From Thiolapillus brandeum (GTDB taxonomy: Bacteria; Pseudomonadota; Gammaproteobacteria; Chromatiales; Chromatiaceae): a DNA stretch of 64,000 nt. The notes beneath the pieces are model-generated. The model did not search any database. It had not been told where the DNA came from and saw nothing but the letters and a program-made list of their open reading frames with translations. Within the stretch, counting starts at the first letter, position 1; each line of letters begins with the position of its first letter. This document shows positions 1 through 7,947 of this stretch, piece after piece. The stretch covers positions 2,232,001 to 2,296,000 of the forward strand of contig NZ_AP012273.1 in NCBI RefSeq assembly GCF_000828615.1, given 5' to 3'. The position numbers and the translations under genes were made by a program.

Positions 1-528
1 GCCAATCCGGATCTGCATACACAACGCATCAAACCCCTGCTGGACCACTTGAAAGCCCAGCCCGGCGTGGAACTGGCCCTGGCGGATCTTCAATGGGTGG
101 AGCGTTTCCAGGGCATCAACCGGATGCTGGAGCGGATCGCCCTGCTCCTGGCCCTGCTCCTGGCCCTGGCGGTGCTGTTGATCATTGGCAACACCATACG
201 CCTGGAGATCCAGAGCCGCCGGGATGAAATCGAGATCGTCAAGCTGGTGGGCGGCAGCAACAGCTTCATTCGCCGTCCTTTCCTCTACGAAGGTTTCTGG
301 TACGGACTCCTGGGAGGCCTGCTCGCCACACTTTTGATCTGGCTGGCCTCCCTGGCCCTGCGCGGACCGGCTCAACATTTGGCAGACCTCTATCACAGCA
401 ACTTCCACCTCGGAGGTCTGGATCTGCATACCGCCGCCCTGGTGCTCGGCATGAGCGTACTTCTGGGCATCGCAGGTGCCTGGACAGCCGTCAGCCAGCA
501 TTTACGCGATATTGAGCCAAGCGACTGA
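1..528 (+). CDS. ftsX: Cell division protein FtsX, 3' part (5' end outside window)
   Basis: FtsX is the membrane permease-like partner of the FtsE ATPase. It sits at the septal ring and controls periplasmic murein hydrolases. The open frame runs in from base 1, and about 175 C-terminal residues are visible. Three hydrophobic segments can be seen: a leucine-rich one starting IALLLALLLALAV, one around FWYGLLGGLLATLLIWL, and one around AALVLGMSVLLGIAGAW. The cytoplasmic loop contains RRDEIEIVKLVGGS followed by FIRRPFLYEG, which is characteristic of the FtsX C-terminal domain. rpoH follows directly, which matches the common ftsY-ftsE-ftsX-rpoH order. The true start lies upstream of the window. 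Confidence 0.93.
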   Translation, partial: ANPDLHTQRIKPLLDHLKAQPGVELALADLQWVERFQGINRMLERIALLLALLLALAVLLIIGNTIRLEIQSRRDEIEIVKLVGGSNSFIRRPFLYEGFWYGLLGGLLATLLIWLASLALRGPAQHLADLYHSNFHLGGLDLHTAALVLGMSVLLGIAGAWTAVSQHLRDIEPSD

Positions 529-574
529 TAAAAAAGTAAAAAAATATTTTATCCACAGGGAACTTTTGGCCTGG

Positions 575-601
575 TTAGCACTCTTACATGACGAGTGCTA
601 A
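575..601. promoter_or_regulatory. CIRCE element (HrcA operator) upstream of rpoH
   Basis: The sequence is a perfect inverted repeat, TTAGCACTC, nine bases, then GAGTGCTAA, identical to the CIRCE consensus bound by the heat-shock repressor HrcA. It lies between the ftsX stop and the rpoH start, 76 bp before the chosen rpoH ATG. The inference is that rpoH transcription is repressed by HrcA. No hrcA gene is in the window. Confidence 0.9.
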
Positions 602-677
602 TTTTTCTGGCGAAGATGCCGGAGCAATGCTAACCTAATTACGTGGAAACAATTCGATTGTGGGGGTAGAACAGAAA

Positions 678-1520
678 ATGAACAACAAACAACTCGCTAC
701 AGCCACCATGCCTACCGGAAGCATGGAGTCTTACATCAGCGCGGCTTTTCAATTGCCCATGCTCAGCCAGAAGGAAGAGCATGATCTGGCCGTGCGCCTG
801 CGCGACAACAATGACCTGGAAGCCGCCCGCCAGCTGGTCATGAGCCACCTGCGCTTCGTAGTGCGTATTGCCCGCCAGTATGCGGGTTATGGCCTGCCGC
901 AACCGGATCTTATCCAGGAAGGTACTGTGGGCCTGATGAAAGCCGTACGCCGCTTCGATCCGGAGGTGGGTGTGCGCCTGGCATCCTTTGCCGTGCACTG
1001 GATCAAGGCTGAAATCCATGAATTCATCCTGCGCAACTGGCGCATCGTGAAAATCGCAACCACCAAGGCCCAGCGCAAATTGTTCTTCAACCTCCGCTCC
1101 AGCAAAAAGCGGCTGGGTTGGTTCAGCGAGCAGGAGATTCAGGACGTGGCCAGCGACCTGGGAGTGAAACCCGAGGAAGTGCGCAACATGGAAGCCCGCC
1201 TGAACAACTACGACATGGCCTTCGATGCCAGCGACAGTGATGACGAGCACGTGGCTCCGGTGAGCTACCTGCCTGACATGAGCATGGAACCTGAGAGCAT
1301 CCTCGAAGCCGAGGACACTGAAAGGGACGAGAACGAACGTCTGTATGCAGCCATGCAGGAACTGGACGAGCGCAGCCAGGACATTCTGCGGCGCCGCTGG
1401 CTGTCCGGAAAGAAGGCCACCCTGCACGAACTGGCCGATGAATACGGCGTTTCCGCCGAGCGCATCCGCCAGATCGAAAAAGCGGCCATGAACAAGCTGC
1501 AGGAAAAAATAGCCGCCTGA
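678..1520 (+). CDS. rpoH: RNA polymerase sigma-32 (heat shock) factor
   Basis: RpoH directs RNA polymerase to heat-shock promoters. The protein of about 280 residues matches the usual family length. It carries sigma region 2 ([20 protein letters not shown], then [11 protein letters not shown]), the RpoH box [13 protein letters not shown] that separates sigma-32 from other group 2/3 sigmas, and a region 4 helix-turn-helix ([20 protein letters not shown]). The ATG at 678 is preferred because GGGGGTAG lies about 10 bases upstream, and the same GGGGGTAG precedes bioD. A GTG at 660 would add six residues. A CIRCE operator lies upstream, so HrcA control is likely in addition to the family's usual translational and stability control. 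Confidence 0.96.
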   Translation: MNNKQLATATMPTGSMESYISAAFQLPMLSQKEEHDLAVRLRDNNDLEAARQLVMSHLRFVVRIARQYAGYGLPQPDLIQEGTVGLMKAVRRFDPEVGVRLASFAVHWIKAEIHEFILRNWRIVKIATTKAQRKLFFNLRSSKKRLGWFSEQEIQDVASDLGVKPEEVRNMEARLNNYDMAFDASDSDDEHVAPVSYLPDMSMEPESILEAEDTERDENERLYAAMQELDERSQDILRRRWLSGKKATLHELADEYGVSAERIRQIEKAAMNKLQEKIAA

Positions 1521-1532
1521 TCAATCACTTTC

Positions 1533-1571
1533 TTGACAATCCCCCGAAAATGGCCTGCAATGCAGGCCATT
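1533..1571 (+). promoter_or_regulatory. Candidate bioD promoter overlapped by a palindrome
   Basis: A consensus -35 (TTGACA, 1533-1538) is followed after 17 bp by TGCAAT (1556-1561), a fair -10. A 23-bp palindrome with perfect 10-bp arms (AATGGCCTGC / GCAGGCCATT, 1549-1571) is centred on that -10. It could be the rpoH terminator hairpin, though it has no good T-run, or an operator for bioD. It does not resemble the known BirA box. Function is inferred. Confidence 0.45.
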
Positions 1572-1597
1572 CCTGTTCTGCTTTCTGGGGGTAGCAC

Positions 1598-2278
1598 ATG
1601 CGCTATTTCATCACCGGCACTGACACCGACTGCGGCAAGACCCTGGTCACCCTGGGTTTCATGCAGCTCTGCCAGGAACGGGGCCTGACCACGGCAGGCA
1701 TGAAACCCGTAGCCGCCGGCGCCTTGCGCACCCGGGAGGGTCTGCTCAATTCCGATGCCCTGGCCATCCAGGAACAATGCTGTCCTTCCCTGGACTATGC
1801 CGCGGTGAATCCCTATTGTTTCGAGCCTGGCGTCGCTCCCCACCTGGCCGCAGCCATGGCGGGCACCCGCATCGACCTGAGCGTGCTGGAAAAGCGGTAT
1901 CAGGCACTGGCTCAATCCCACCAGGCTGTGGTCGTGGAAGGCGCAGGAGGCTGGAAGGTGCCCCTGAACGAGGATCAGGACAGCGCCGACCTGTGCCGCC
2001 GTCTGGGGCTGCCGGTAGTACTGGTGGTGGGCCTGCGCCTGGGCTGTATCAATCACAGCCTGCTCTCGGTGGAATCCATCCAGGCCAGCGGGGTAACCCT
2101 GCTCGGCTGGGTGGCCAACCACATCGATGCCAACATGGCCCTGGCCGAAGACAACATCCAGACCCTCAAGGGCCGCATCAAGGCCCCCCTGCTGGGGCGC
2201 ATCCCCCGCCTGGACAATCCTACTGCGGCTACCGTATCAACCTATCTCAGCCTTCCAGTTGCCGCAACGGAATGCTGA
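1598..2278 (+). CDS. bioD: Dethiobiotin synthetase
   Basis: BioD carboxylates 7,8-diaminopelargonate with ATP and CO2 to close the ureido ring of dethiobiotin. The 226-residue protein starts MRYFITGTDTDCGKT, the family P-loop variant (residues 7-15). It has the EGAGGW signature near residue 107 and the late GRIPRLDNP segment. The ATG is preceded by GGGGGTAG. bioD is on the opposite strand to the rest of the biotin cluster, and its 3' end overlaps bioC tail to tail by 32 bp, so the two transcripts would be antisense to each other at their ends. bioA is not in the window. Confidence 0.95.
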   Translation: MRYFITGTDTDCGKTLVTLGFMQLCQERGLTTAGMKPVAAGALRTREGLLNSDALAIQEQCCPSLDYAAVNPYCFEPGVAPHLAAAMAGTRIDLSVLEKRYQALAQSHQAVVVEGAGGWKVPLNEDQDSADLCRRLGLPVVLVVGLRLGCINHSLLSVESIQASGVTLLGWVANHIDANMALAEDNIQTLKGRIKAPLLGRIPRLDNPTAATVSTYLSLPVAATEC

Positions 2279-3095
2279 CCTGCCGAGGCGCAGTCTTATC
2301 CTCCGGCGCCCAGGCATGGCCGTACACCACTTCATAACTGGCAGGCAGCAAACCTTCAGAACGCCAACTTTCATAGGCTTTGCGCATGGCCTGCATACGG
2401 CCCCTGCCCGTCAGCCCCCGCATACGCCCTGAAGCAGCGTTGCTGGCGCCGATCTGTTTCAGATCCCGCATCAGGTCATCGACACTGGCGTAAGTCAGCA
2501 CCATTCTTTCGACATCCATGACCGGCGCAGCATAACCGGCATCGACCAGGATATCCCCCAGGTCATGCATATCCATGAAAGGGCTGACATGGGGGGTCTG
2601 ATCCACTTCAGCCCAGGCCATGCGCAGCTCTTTGAGAGTATCCGGGCCGAAGGTGGTGAACATCAACAGACCGCCAGGACTGAGCACCCGCAGGCATTCC
2701 CGATACAGCTGCACAGGATCTGCCGCCCACTGAAAGGCAAGATTGGATATCAGCAGGTCGATACTGTCATCCGCCAAAGGCAGATGTTCCATATCACCGC
2801 AGATGCAGCGGGGGCGTCTGCGCCAGCGTCCCCGCCGACGCGCCTGACCCAGCATGGGCAGGGCAAAATCCAGGGCATGAACCCGGGCACCGGGATACCG
2901 GCGCAATAAGGCTTGGGCCTGTTCTCCCGTGCCACAACCCAGGTCGAGAATATTCCGGGGCGCCAGACGCACCAGATCCAGGCGTTCCAGCTGACGCCGG
3001 CCCACTTCCCGCTGCAATACCGCCGCCTCGTCATAGGTCTTCGCTGCACGGGAAAAAGCACGCCGGGCCTTGTGCTTGTCGATGTGTTCAGACAT
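2247..3095 (-). CDS. bioC: Malonyl-[acyl-carrier protein] O-methyltransferase
   Basis: BioC methylates the free carboxyl of malonyl-ACP so that fatty acid synthase can build pimeloyl-ACP for biotin. The SAM-binding motif is ILDLGCGTGEQ, followed by the class I methyltransferase core (LALPMLGQARRR, DLLISNLAFQWAADP). The N-terminus MSEHIDKHKARRAFSRAAKT, with the conserved FSRAAxTYD pattern, fixes the start at 3095. This gives 282 residues and an 8-nt overlap with the end of bioH. It is the last gene of the leftward bioB-bioF-bioH-bioC operon and converges on bioD. Confidence 0.93.
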   Translation of the reverse strand: MSEHIDKHKARRAFSRAAKTYDEAAVLQREVGRRQLERLDLVRLAPRNILDLGCGTGEQAQALLRRYPGARVHALDFALPMLGQARRRGRWRRRPRCICGDMEHLPLADDSIDLLISNLAFQWAADPVQLYRECLRVLSPGGLLMFTTFGPDTLKELRMAWAEVDQTPHVSPFMDMHDLGDILVDAGYAAPVMDVERMVLTYASVDDLMRDLKQIGASNAASGRMRGLTGRGRMQAMRKAYESWRSEGLLPASYEVVYGHAWAPEDKTAPRQVSIPLRQLEG

Positions 3096-3843
3096 TGGCC
3101 GCCCACTCCCGCAGGATCCCTGCGCATTCTTCCTGATGAGAAAGAAAGGGCGCATGACCGGCACCCCGGATCACCCTTACCCGGCCTGGCAAATGACTTG
3201 CCAACGCAGGGGGCACCAGCTGATCCCTGCCACCCAGCAACCAGTGCATGGAAACCCCTGTCGGTTCCGGCAGGTTGCGCAGATCCACACCCAGCAGCAG
3301 ATCCAGACCTGCCCGCAATGCCGGAACCCGGGCGGCAGGCCGGGCCTCGAATTCCGTGCGCAACAACTGCAGGGTGGCCCGGGAGTTCTCCGCGCCTTGT
3401 ACCTGAAGCGCCAGAAACCGGCGCAGGGTGCGTACCTGGTCGGCTTCCAGCTCACTGGCGAATCGTTCCAGCACGCTGGTTTCCATGGCCCAGGGCCAAT
3501 CCGGTTTTGTTACGAAACAGGGACTGGTGGCCATGCCAACCAGCGCCGAGAAACGCTCTGGAGCCAGAGCTGCGGCCCGCTGGGCGATAAGGCCTCCCAG
3601 TGACCAGCCGCACCAAATGGCCCGGGAAGGCGCCGCATCCAACACTGCAGCAGTCCAATGGTCCAGGCTACGGCAGCCAGGATCCCATGACGAAGCGCCA
3701 TGTCCCGGCAGCTCCACCACAGTAATGCGGAACTCCTCCTCCAGTGTTTCCACCAGGGGCTGCCACACCGCCAGGTTCATGCCCCAGCCATGCAGCAGCA
3801 GCAAGTCCGGCCCCTGGCCGGACACTTGTGTGGCCAATCTCAT
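3088..3843 (-). CDS. bioH: Pimeloyl-ACP methyl ester carboxylesterase
   Basis: BioH removes the methyl group added by BioC, releasing pimeloyl-ACP for BioF. The 251-residue alpha/beta hydrolase shows the oxyanion-hole segment LLLLHGWGMN, the nucleophile elbow GWSLGG, the acid in LLGGRDQLVP and the histidine in GAGHAPFLSH. The start overlaps the bioF stop by 4 nt (ATGA), so the two are probably translationally coupled. Its place between bioF and bioC gives the complete BioC/BioH pimelate pathway in one operon. Confidence 0.93.
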   Translation of the reverse strand: MRLATQVSGQGPDLLLLHGWGMNLAVWQPLVETLEEEFRITVVELPGHGASSWDPGCRSLDHWTAAVLDAAPSRAIWCGWSLGGLIAQRAAALAPERFSALVGMATSPCFVTKPDWPWAMETSVLERFASELEADQVRTLRRFLALQVQGAENSRATLQLLRTEFEARPAARVPALRAGLDLLLGVDLRNLPEPTGVSMHWLLGGRDQLVPPALASHLPGRVRVIRGAGHAPFLSHQEECAGILREWAANV

Positions 3844-4988
3844 GGTTTGAGGCTCTCCAGCGCCGCCAGAAGCTGATCCAGATCCCTGTCTTCATGAGCC
3901 GCGCTGAAAGTAATGCGCAAACGTGCGCTGCCCTTGGGCACTGTGGGCGGTCGGATGGCGGTCACCAGAATGCCCTGCTCCTCCAGAAGACGGCTCCAGG
4001 CCAGAGCCGTCTGAGCCCGACCGGCAATAAGAGGCTGGACAGGAGTGGCGGAAGCCGACAATTTGAACCCCATCTCCGCCGCTCCCCGGCGAAACCGCGC
4101 CACCAGGCTGGCGAGCCGCTCCCGGCGCCATTCCTCGGCCCTGAGTATTTCCAGGCTGGCCCGAGTGGCTTCCGCCAGGGCCGCAGGAAGGGCGGTGGTG
4201 AAAATGTAGCTGCGAGCCTTCTGGATCAGGGTTTCAATGAGAGCCTCGCTGCCTGCGACGAACGCCCCGGCAGTGCCGAAAGCCTTGCCCAGGGTGCCCA
4301 TGAGTACCGGCGCATGATCCGCATCCAGGCCGAAATGGGCCAGACTGCCCCGCCCGCCTGCGCCCAACACTCCCAGGCCATGGGCATCATCCACCATGAG
4401 CCAGGCCCCGTGCTGGCTTGCAAGATCCGCCAGTTCCGGCAACGGCGCCAGGTCACCATCCATACTGAATACCCCGTCCACCGCCAGCAACACCTCTCCC
4501 CGGGCGGCAGCCAGGCGCTGGCGCGCGGCCGCCATGTCATTGTGGGCATAGCGCTTCAGCCCGGCACCGCTGAGGCGGGCGGCATCGATGAGAGAAGCAT
4601 GATCCAGCTTGTCCTGGATCACCGTATCACCCCGGCCACACAGACTGGTGACTACGGCCAGGTTGGCCAGGTAGCCGCTGGAAAACAACAAGGCCCGCTC
4701 CCGGCCGGTAAAATCCGCCAGTTCTTCTTCCAGGGCATGATGGGCGCGGCTATGGCCGCTGACCAGGTGGGCAGAACCGCTACCGCTGCCCCAGTGTTCC
4801 AGGCCCCGGTGAAAAGCCTTGGACACCCGGGGATCCGCCGCCAGTCCCAGATAATCATTGCTGCAGAAAGACAGCAGGGGACGGCCCTCCACCACCAGGC
4901 GGGGTTGCTGGGGGCTGTCCAACACCCGGCGGCGGCGGTACAAATGCCCTTGCTGAGCCTGCACCAGGGCTGGCCGCAGATCTTTCAT
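3840..4988 (-). CDS. bioF: 8-amino-7-oxononanoate synthase
   Basis: BioF is a PLP enzyme that condenses pimeloyl-ACP (or -CoA) with alanine to give KAPA. The 382-residue protein contains FCSNDYLGLA near the N-terminus, the MVDDAHGLGVLG PLP-binding aspartate segment, and the Schiff-base lysine in GTLGKAFGTAGAF. The ATG at 4988 shares one base with the bioB stop (TGATG). A longer open frame continues upstream into bioB, but the family N-terminus ([14 protein letters not shown]) begins at 4988. The 3' end overlaps bioH by 4 nt. Confidence 0.95.
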   Translation of the reverse strand: MKDLRPALVQAQQGHLYRRRRVLDSPQQPRLVVEGRPLLSFCSNDYLGLAADPRVSKAFHRGLEHWGSGSGSAHLVSGHSRAHHALEEELADFTGRERALLFSSGYLANLAVVTSLCGRGDTVIQDKLDHASLIDAARLSGAGLKRYAHNDMAAARQRLAAARGEVLLAVDGVFSMDGDLAPLPELADLASQHGAWLMVDDAHGLGVLGAGGRGSLAHFGLDADHAPVLMGTLGKAFGTAGAFVAGSEALIETLIQKARSYIFTTALPAALAEATRASLEILRAEEWRRERLASLVARFRRGAAEMGFKLSASATPVQPLIAGRAQTALAWSRLLEEQGILVTAIRPPTVPKGSARLRITFSAAHEDRDLDQLLAALESLKP

Positions 4989-6022
4989 CAGACCCGGTAG
5001 CAAGCCCGCCCCTGGGGGGGCTTTTCCGTTTCCACATGTTGTTCCATGGACAATCCCAGACGCTGGAACAACGCCTTGTCCCGATCCGTCTCCGGATTGT
5101 CCGTGGTGAGCAGGCGCTCGCCGTAGAACAGGGAATTGGCCCCGGCCAGGAAGCACAGGGCTTGCAGTTCGTCGCTCATTTCCGTGCGTCCGGCCGAGAG
5201 ACGAACGTGGGAGCGGGGCATCATGATGCGCGCCGCTGCCACAGTGCGTACGAACTCCAGGGGATCCAGTGCTTCTGCACCGAACAATGGCGTACCTTCC
5301 ACCTGCACCAGGAGATTGATGGGCACGGACTCGGGATGGCTGGGGAGATTGGACAACTGACAAAGCATGGAAGCGCGGTCGCGGCGGCTTTCACCCATAC
5401 CCAGGATACCCCCGGAGCAAACATTCAGACCTGCCTGGCGCACATGATCCAGGGTCTGCAAACGATCTTCGTAGGTGCGTGTGGTAATGACCTCACCGTA
5501 GAATTCCGGGGAGGTATCCAGGTTGTGGTTGTAGTAGTCCAGCCCGGCCTCCTTGAGAGACCGGGCCTGTTCCCGGGTCAGCATACCCAGGGTGAGACAG
5601 GTTTCCATGCCCATGTCCTTTACGGCGCGCACCATGTCCGCGACCTTCCGCAGATTGGTATCCGTGGGATTGCGCCAGGCGGCCCCCATGCAGAAACGGG
5701 TAGCCCCCTGCGCCTTTGCTGCCTGGGCCGACGCCAGCACTTCATCCACGGGCAGCAGGCGCTCGGGCTCCAGATCCGTGCTGTTGCGGGCGCTTTGGGA
5801 GCAATAGCCGCAGTCTTCGGGACAGGCCCCGGTCTTGATGGATAGCAGGGTACTGACCTGAATCCGGTTGGGGTCGAAATATTCCCGGTGCAGGGTCTGG
5901 GCGCGGTACAACAGGTCATTGAAAGGCAGGTTCAGAAGCTGTTCCACTTCCTCGATGGACCAGTCATGGCGGATTTGGGCTGTCATGGGCATGCACAAAA
6001 AGCTAGAATCAGGCTGCCCCAT
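4988..6022 (-). CDS. bioB: Biotin synthase
   Basis: BioB is the radical SAM enzyme that inserts sulfur into dethiobiotin. The CxxxCxxC cluster motif is in [13 protein letters not shown], followed by family blocks [25 protein letters not shown] and [10 protein letters not shown]. It is the first gene of the leftward biotin operon. The start is uncertain. The longest frame begins at 6022, but a good promoter (-10 at 6026-6021) would place transcription start just downstream of that ATG. Starts at 5992 (MPMTAQ) or 5986 (MTAQIRHDW) are therefore also likely and give about 332-334 residues. Confidence 0.95.
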   Translation of the reverse strand: MGQPDSSFLCMPMTAQIRHDWSIEEVEQLLNLPFNDLLYRAQTLHREYFDPNRIQVSTLLSIKTGACPEDCGYCSQSARNSTDLEPERLLPVDEVLASAQAAKAQGATRFCMGAAWRNPTDTNLRKVADMVRAVKDMGMETCLTLGMLTREQARSLKEAGLDYYNHNLDTSPEFYGEVITTRTYEDRLQTLDHVRQAGLNVCSGGILGMGESRRDRASMLCQLSNLPSHPESVPINLLVQVEGTPLFGAEALDPLEFVRTVAAARIMMPRSHVRLSAGRTEMSDELQALCFLAGANSLFYGERLLTTDNPETDRDKALFQRLGLSMEQHVETEKPPQGRACYRV

Positions 6023-6048
6023 GTTAGAGAAGGATTCTCTCTTGTCAA
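6021..6048 (-). promoter_or_regulatory. Candidate sigma-70 promoter of the bioBFHC operon
   Basis: On the minus strand a consensus -35 TTGACA (6048-6043) is followed after 16 bp by TAACAT (6026-6021). It lies in the 41-bp space between divergent bioB and comF. The spacer holds an inverted repeat, AGAGAA/TTCTCT. No BirA-type operator was recognised here. Confidence 0.5.
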
Positions 6049-6063
6049 CTGAAAGGAGTCATC

Positions 6064-6762
6064 ATGGTTAACAAGTCTGTGGACATACTGTTTCCCGGCC
6101 AGTGCCTGGTCTGCGGGCAAACCGGCACCCGGGAACTGGACATCTGTATTGCCTGCCAGGAAAGCCTGCCCCGCAATGATCCTTGTTGCAGCCGCTGCGC
6201 CCTACCTCTGACCTCCCTAAAGGCTGATGGCGTGGTTTGCGGCGATTGCGCCCGGCAGCCACCTGCTTTCGAACGCATCATTGCGCCCTGGCGTTACGAA
6301 GCTCCCCTGGACAGGTTGATGCAGGATCTGAAGTTCCGCCACAGGCTCCCGGTCGGTCGTTTGCTGGGAGAACTGCTTGCTTCCCAAATTCCTTCCGGCC
6401 CGCTTCCCAGCCTGCTGCTACCCGTGCCGCAGCATCCCCGGCAACTGCATAACAGAGGATTCAACCACAGCAGCGAGATCACACTGGCCCTGAGCCGCAG
6501 TACGGGCATTCCCTGGTCACCCTGGTTGCTGAAAAAAATACGCCGCACCAACAGCCAGCACGATCTGTCGCGTCAGGAACGCCTGAAAAACCTCAAAGGC
6601 GCGTTCTCTTTCGACAACAGCAGCAGACATCGCCATGTAGCCGTCATCGATGATATCGTTACCACGGGCGCAACGGCCCGGGAGATTACATGCACCCTGA
6701 AGCATTCCGGCGTGCGCCAGGTGGAGTTCTGGGCCATTGCCCGTACTCCGATTCAACGCTAA
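6064..6762 (+). CDS. comF: ComF/GntX family phosphoribosyltransferase-like protein
   Basis: This family is linked to DNA uptake and DNA use. In E. coli the homologue (GntX/YhgH) is needed for growth on DNA. The 232-residue protein has an N-terminal zinc-finger-like cysteine set (CLVCGQTG, CIACQ, CSRCALPL, CGDCARQPP) and a C-terminal PRTase domain with the PRPP-binding loop VAVIDDIVTTGATARE. A strong Shine-Dalgarno (AAAGGAG) precedes the ATG. It is divergent from bioB, a pairing seen in many gammaproteobacteria. The biochemical activity of the family is unproven. Confidence 0.9.
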   Translation: MVNKSVDILFPGQCLVCGQTGTRELDICIACQESLPRNDPCCSRCALPLTSLKADGVVCGDCARQPPAFERIIAPWRYEAPLDRLMQDLKFRHRLPVGRLLGELLASQIPSGPLPSLLLPVPQHPRQLHNRGFNHSSEITLALSRSTGIPWSPWLLKKIRRTNSQHDLSRQERLKNLKGAFSFDNSSRHRHVAVIDDIVTTGATAREITCTLKHSGVRQVEFWAIARTPIQR

Positions 6763-6823
6763 AATCCGGATTGGTTTACCATGGACGGCAGCGGCAAATG
6801 CCAGAGCGACCCCCAACTACCCC

Positions 6824-7327
6824 ATGCTACGCTTCTTCCTTGTCTTCCTGATCATACAAGCCACCCTGTTTACGGCGGAACTGACGCCGCCGGTGCAGAA
6901 AACCATCGTTATCCCTTTTACCGAATCCATTGCCTCCCTGAGCGCCTGGCTGGTAAAACTGTTCGATGATGGCGTGATTGCTTACGGCAACGTCATCCGC
7001 GATCAGGTCAGCGGCTTTGCCGTAGCCATCGAGGCAGGCTGTAACGGCGTGGAAGCCACCATCGTACTGGTGGCCGCCATGCTGGCCATGCCTGCTCCCT
7101 GGAAACTTAAATTGATGGGTATCGGCACCGGCTTTCTGGCCATCCAGTCCATGAACCTGCTGCGTATCATTACGCTGTTCTATCTGGGCCAGTGGAACAA
7201 GACGGCCTTCGATTGGGCACACCTGTACATCTGGCAGGCGCTCATCATGCTGGACGTGCTCATCGTATTCCTCATTTGGCTGCGCTTCCTGCCTGCCCGC
7301 CAGACAACCGCCCATGCCCCAACCTAG
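6824..7327 (+). CDS. xrtH: Exosortase H (XrtH)
   Basis: Exosortases are membrane cysteine transpeptidase-like enzymes that recognise C-terminal sorting tags. XrtH is the form paired with IPTLxxWG-CTERM proteins. The 167-residue protein has several membrane segments and the expected catalytic triad context: Cys in EAGCNGVEA, Arg in MNLLRIITL and His in DWAHLYIWQ. The start MLRFFLVFLI at 6824 fits the family better than the in-frame ATG at 6737 inside comF. The next gene overlaps by 14 nt and is the usual XrtH partner. No IPTL-CTERM substrate is encoded in the window. Confidence 0.85.
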   Translation: MLRFFLVFLIIQATLFTAELTPPVQKTIVIPFTESIASLSAWLVKLFDDGVIAYGNVIRDQVSGFAVAIEAGCNGVEATIVLVAAMLAMPAPWKLKLMGIGTGFLAIQSMNLLRIITLFYLGQWNKTAFDWAHLYIWQALIMLDVLIVFLIWLRFLPARQTTAHAPT

Positions 7328-7937
7328 CCCGGTCAAGACCTTCATGCTCAAGGTGCTGCTCTGGCTGCCCTTGTGTTTTGCCGTATGGTATTACATGCGC
7401 GGCGTCATCGGCCTGCCTACCTTTTTCATCACGGACGCACTGATGGCGAACTGGCTGCCGGATTTCATCCGGGACATCGAATTCAAGGGGCATTTGCTCA
7501 ACGTCGTACTGCAGTTCGATCCACCCGCCACCCTGAAGGTGCCGGAAGGACAGAAGGCGGAACTGCTGTTCAGCGTAAACTCCCTGGCCTATGGCTACAG
7601 CATTCCCCTGTACACCGCCTTGATCCTGGCCACGCCGGATGAGGAACGGGCCAAGTGGATCCACTGGATCATCGGCTTCGTCATTCTGGTGCTGGCTCAG
7701 ACCTGGGGGGTAAGTTTTGAGATTCTCATGACCCTGTTGTTCAAACTGGATGCATCAATGTCAGCGCAACTCGGATTCAGCGCCTACCAGAAAGAACTGG
7801 TGGCTCTGGGCTACCAGTTCGGCTATCTGATCCTGCCCGCGGTGACCCCCCTGGTGTTATGGATAGGCTTTCACCAGGAATTCATCGGGCTGCTGGTGCC
7901 GGGAATACGGGAGAAATTCGGCAAGGGAACGGGGTGA
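7314..7937 (+). CDS. Exosortase H-associated membrane protein
   Basis: This 207-residue protein has hydrophobic segments near the N-terminus (MLKVLLWLPLCFAVWYYM), in the middle (IHWIIGFVILVLAQTWGVSF) and near the C-terminus (LILPAVTPLVLWIGF). It overlaps xrtH by 14 nt and is presumably translated with it. Position and topology match the conserved uncharacterised membrane protein that accompanies exosortase H. Its molecular role is unknown, and a part in substrate handling or complex stability is a guess from linkage. Confidence 0.75.
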   Translation: MPQPSPVKTFMLKVLLWLPLCFAVWYYMRGVIGLPTFFITDALMANWLPDFIRDIEFKGHLLNVVLQFDPPATLKVPEGQKAELLFSVNSLAYGYSIPLYTALILATPDEERAKWIHWIIGFVILVLAQTWGVSFEILMTLLFKLDASMSAQLGFSAYQKELVALGYQFGYLILPAVTPLVLWIGFHQEFIGLLVPGIREKFGKGTG

Positions 7938-7947
7938 TCAACAGGTT

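Noticed and set aside
6023-6063. BirA operator between bioB and comF
   Set aside because: No TTGTAAACC-type half sites were found; only a short AGAGAA/TTCTCT repeat is present.
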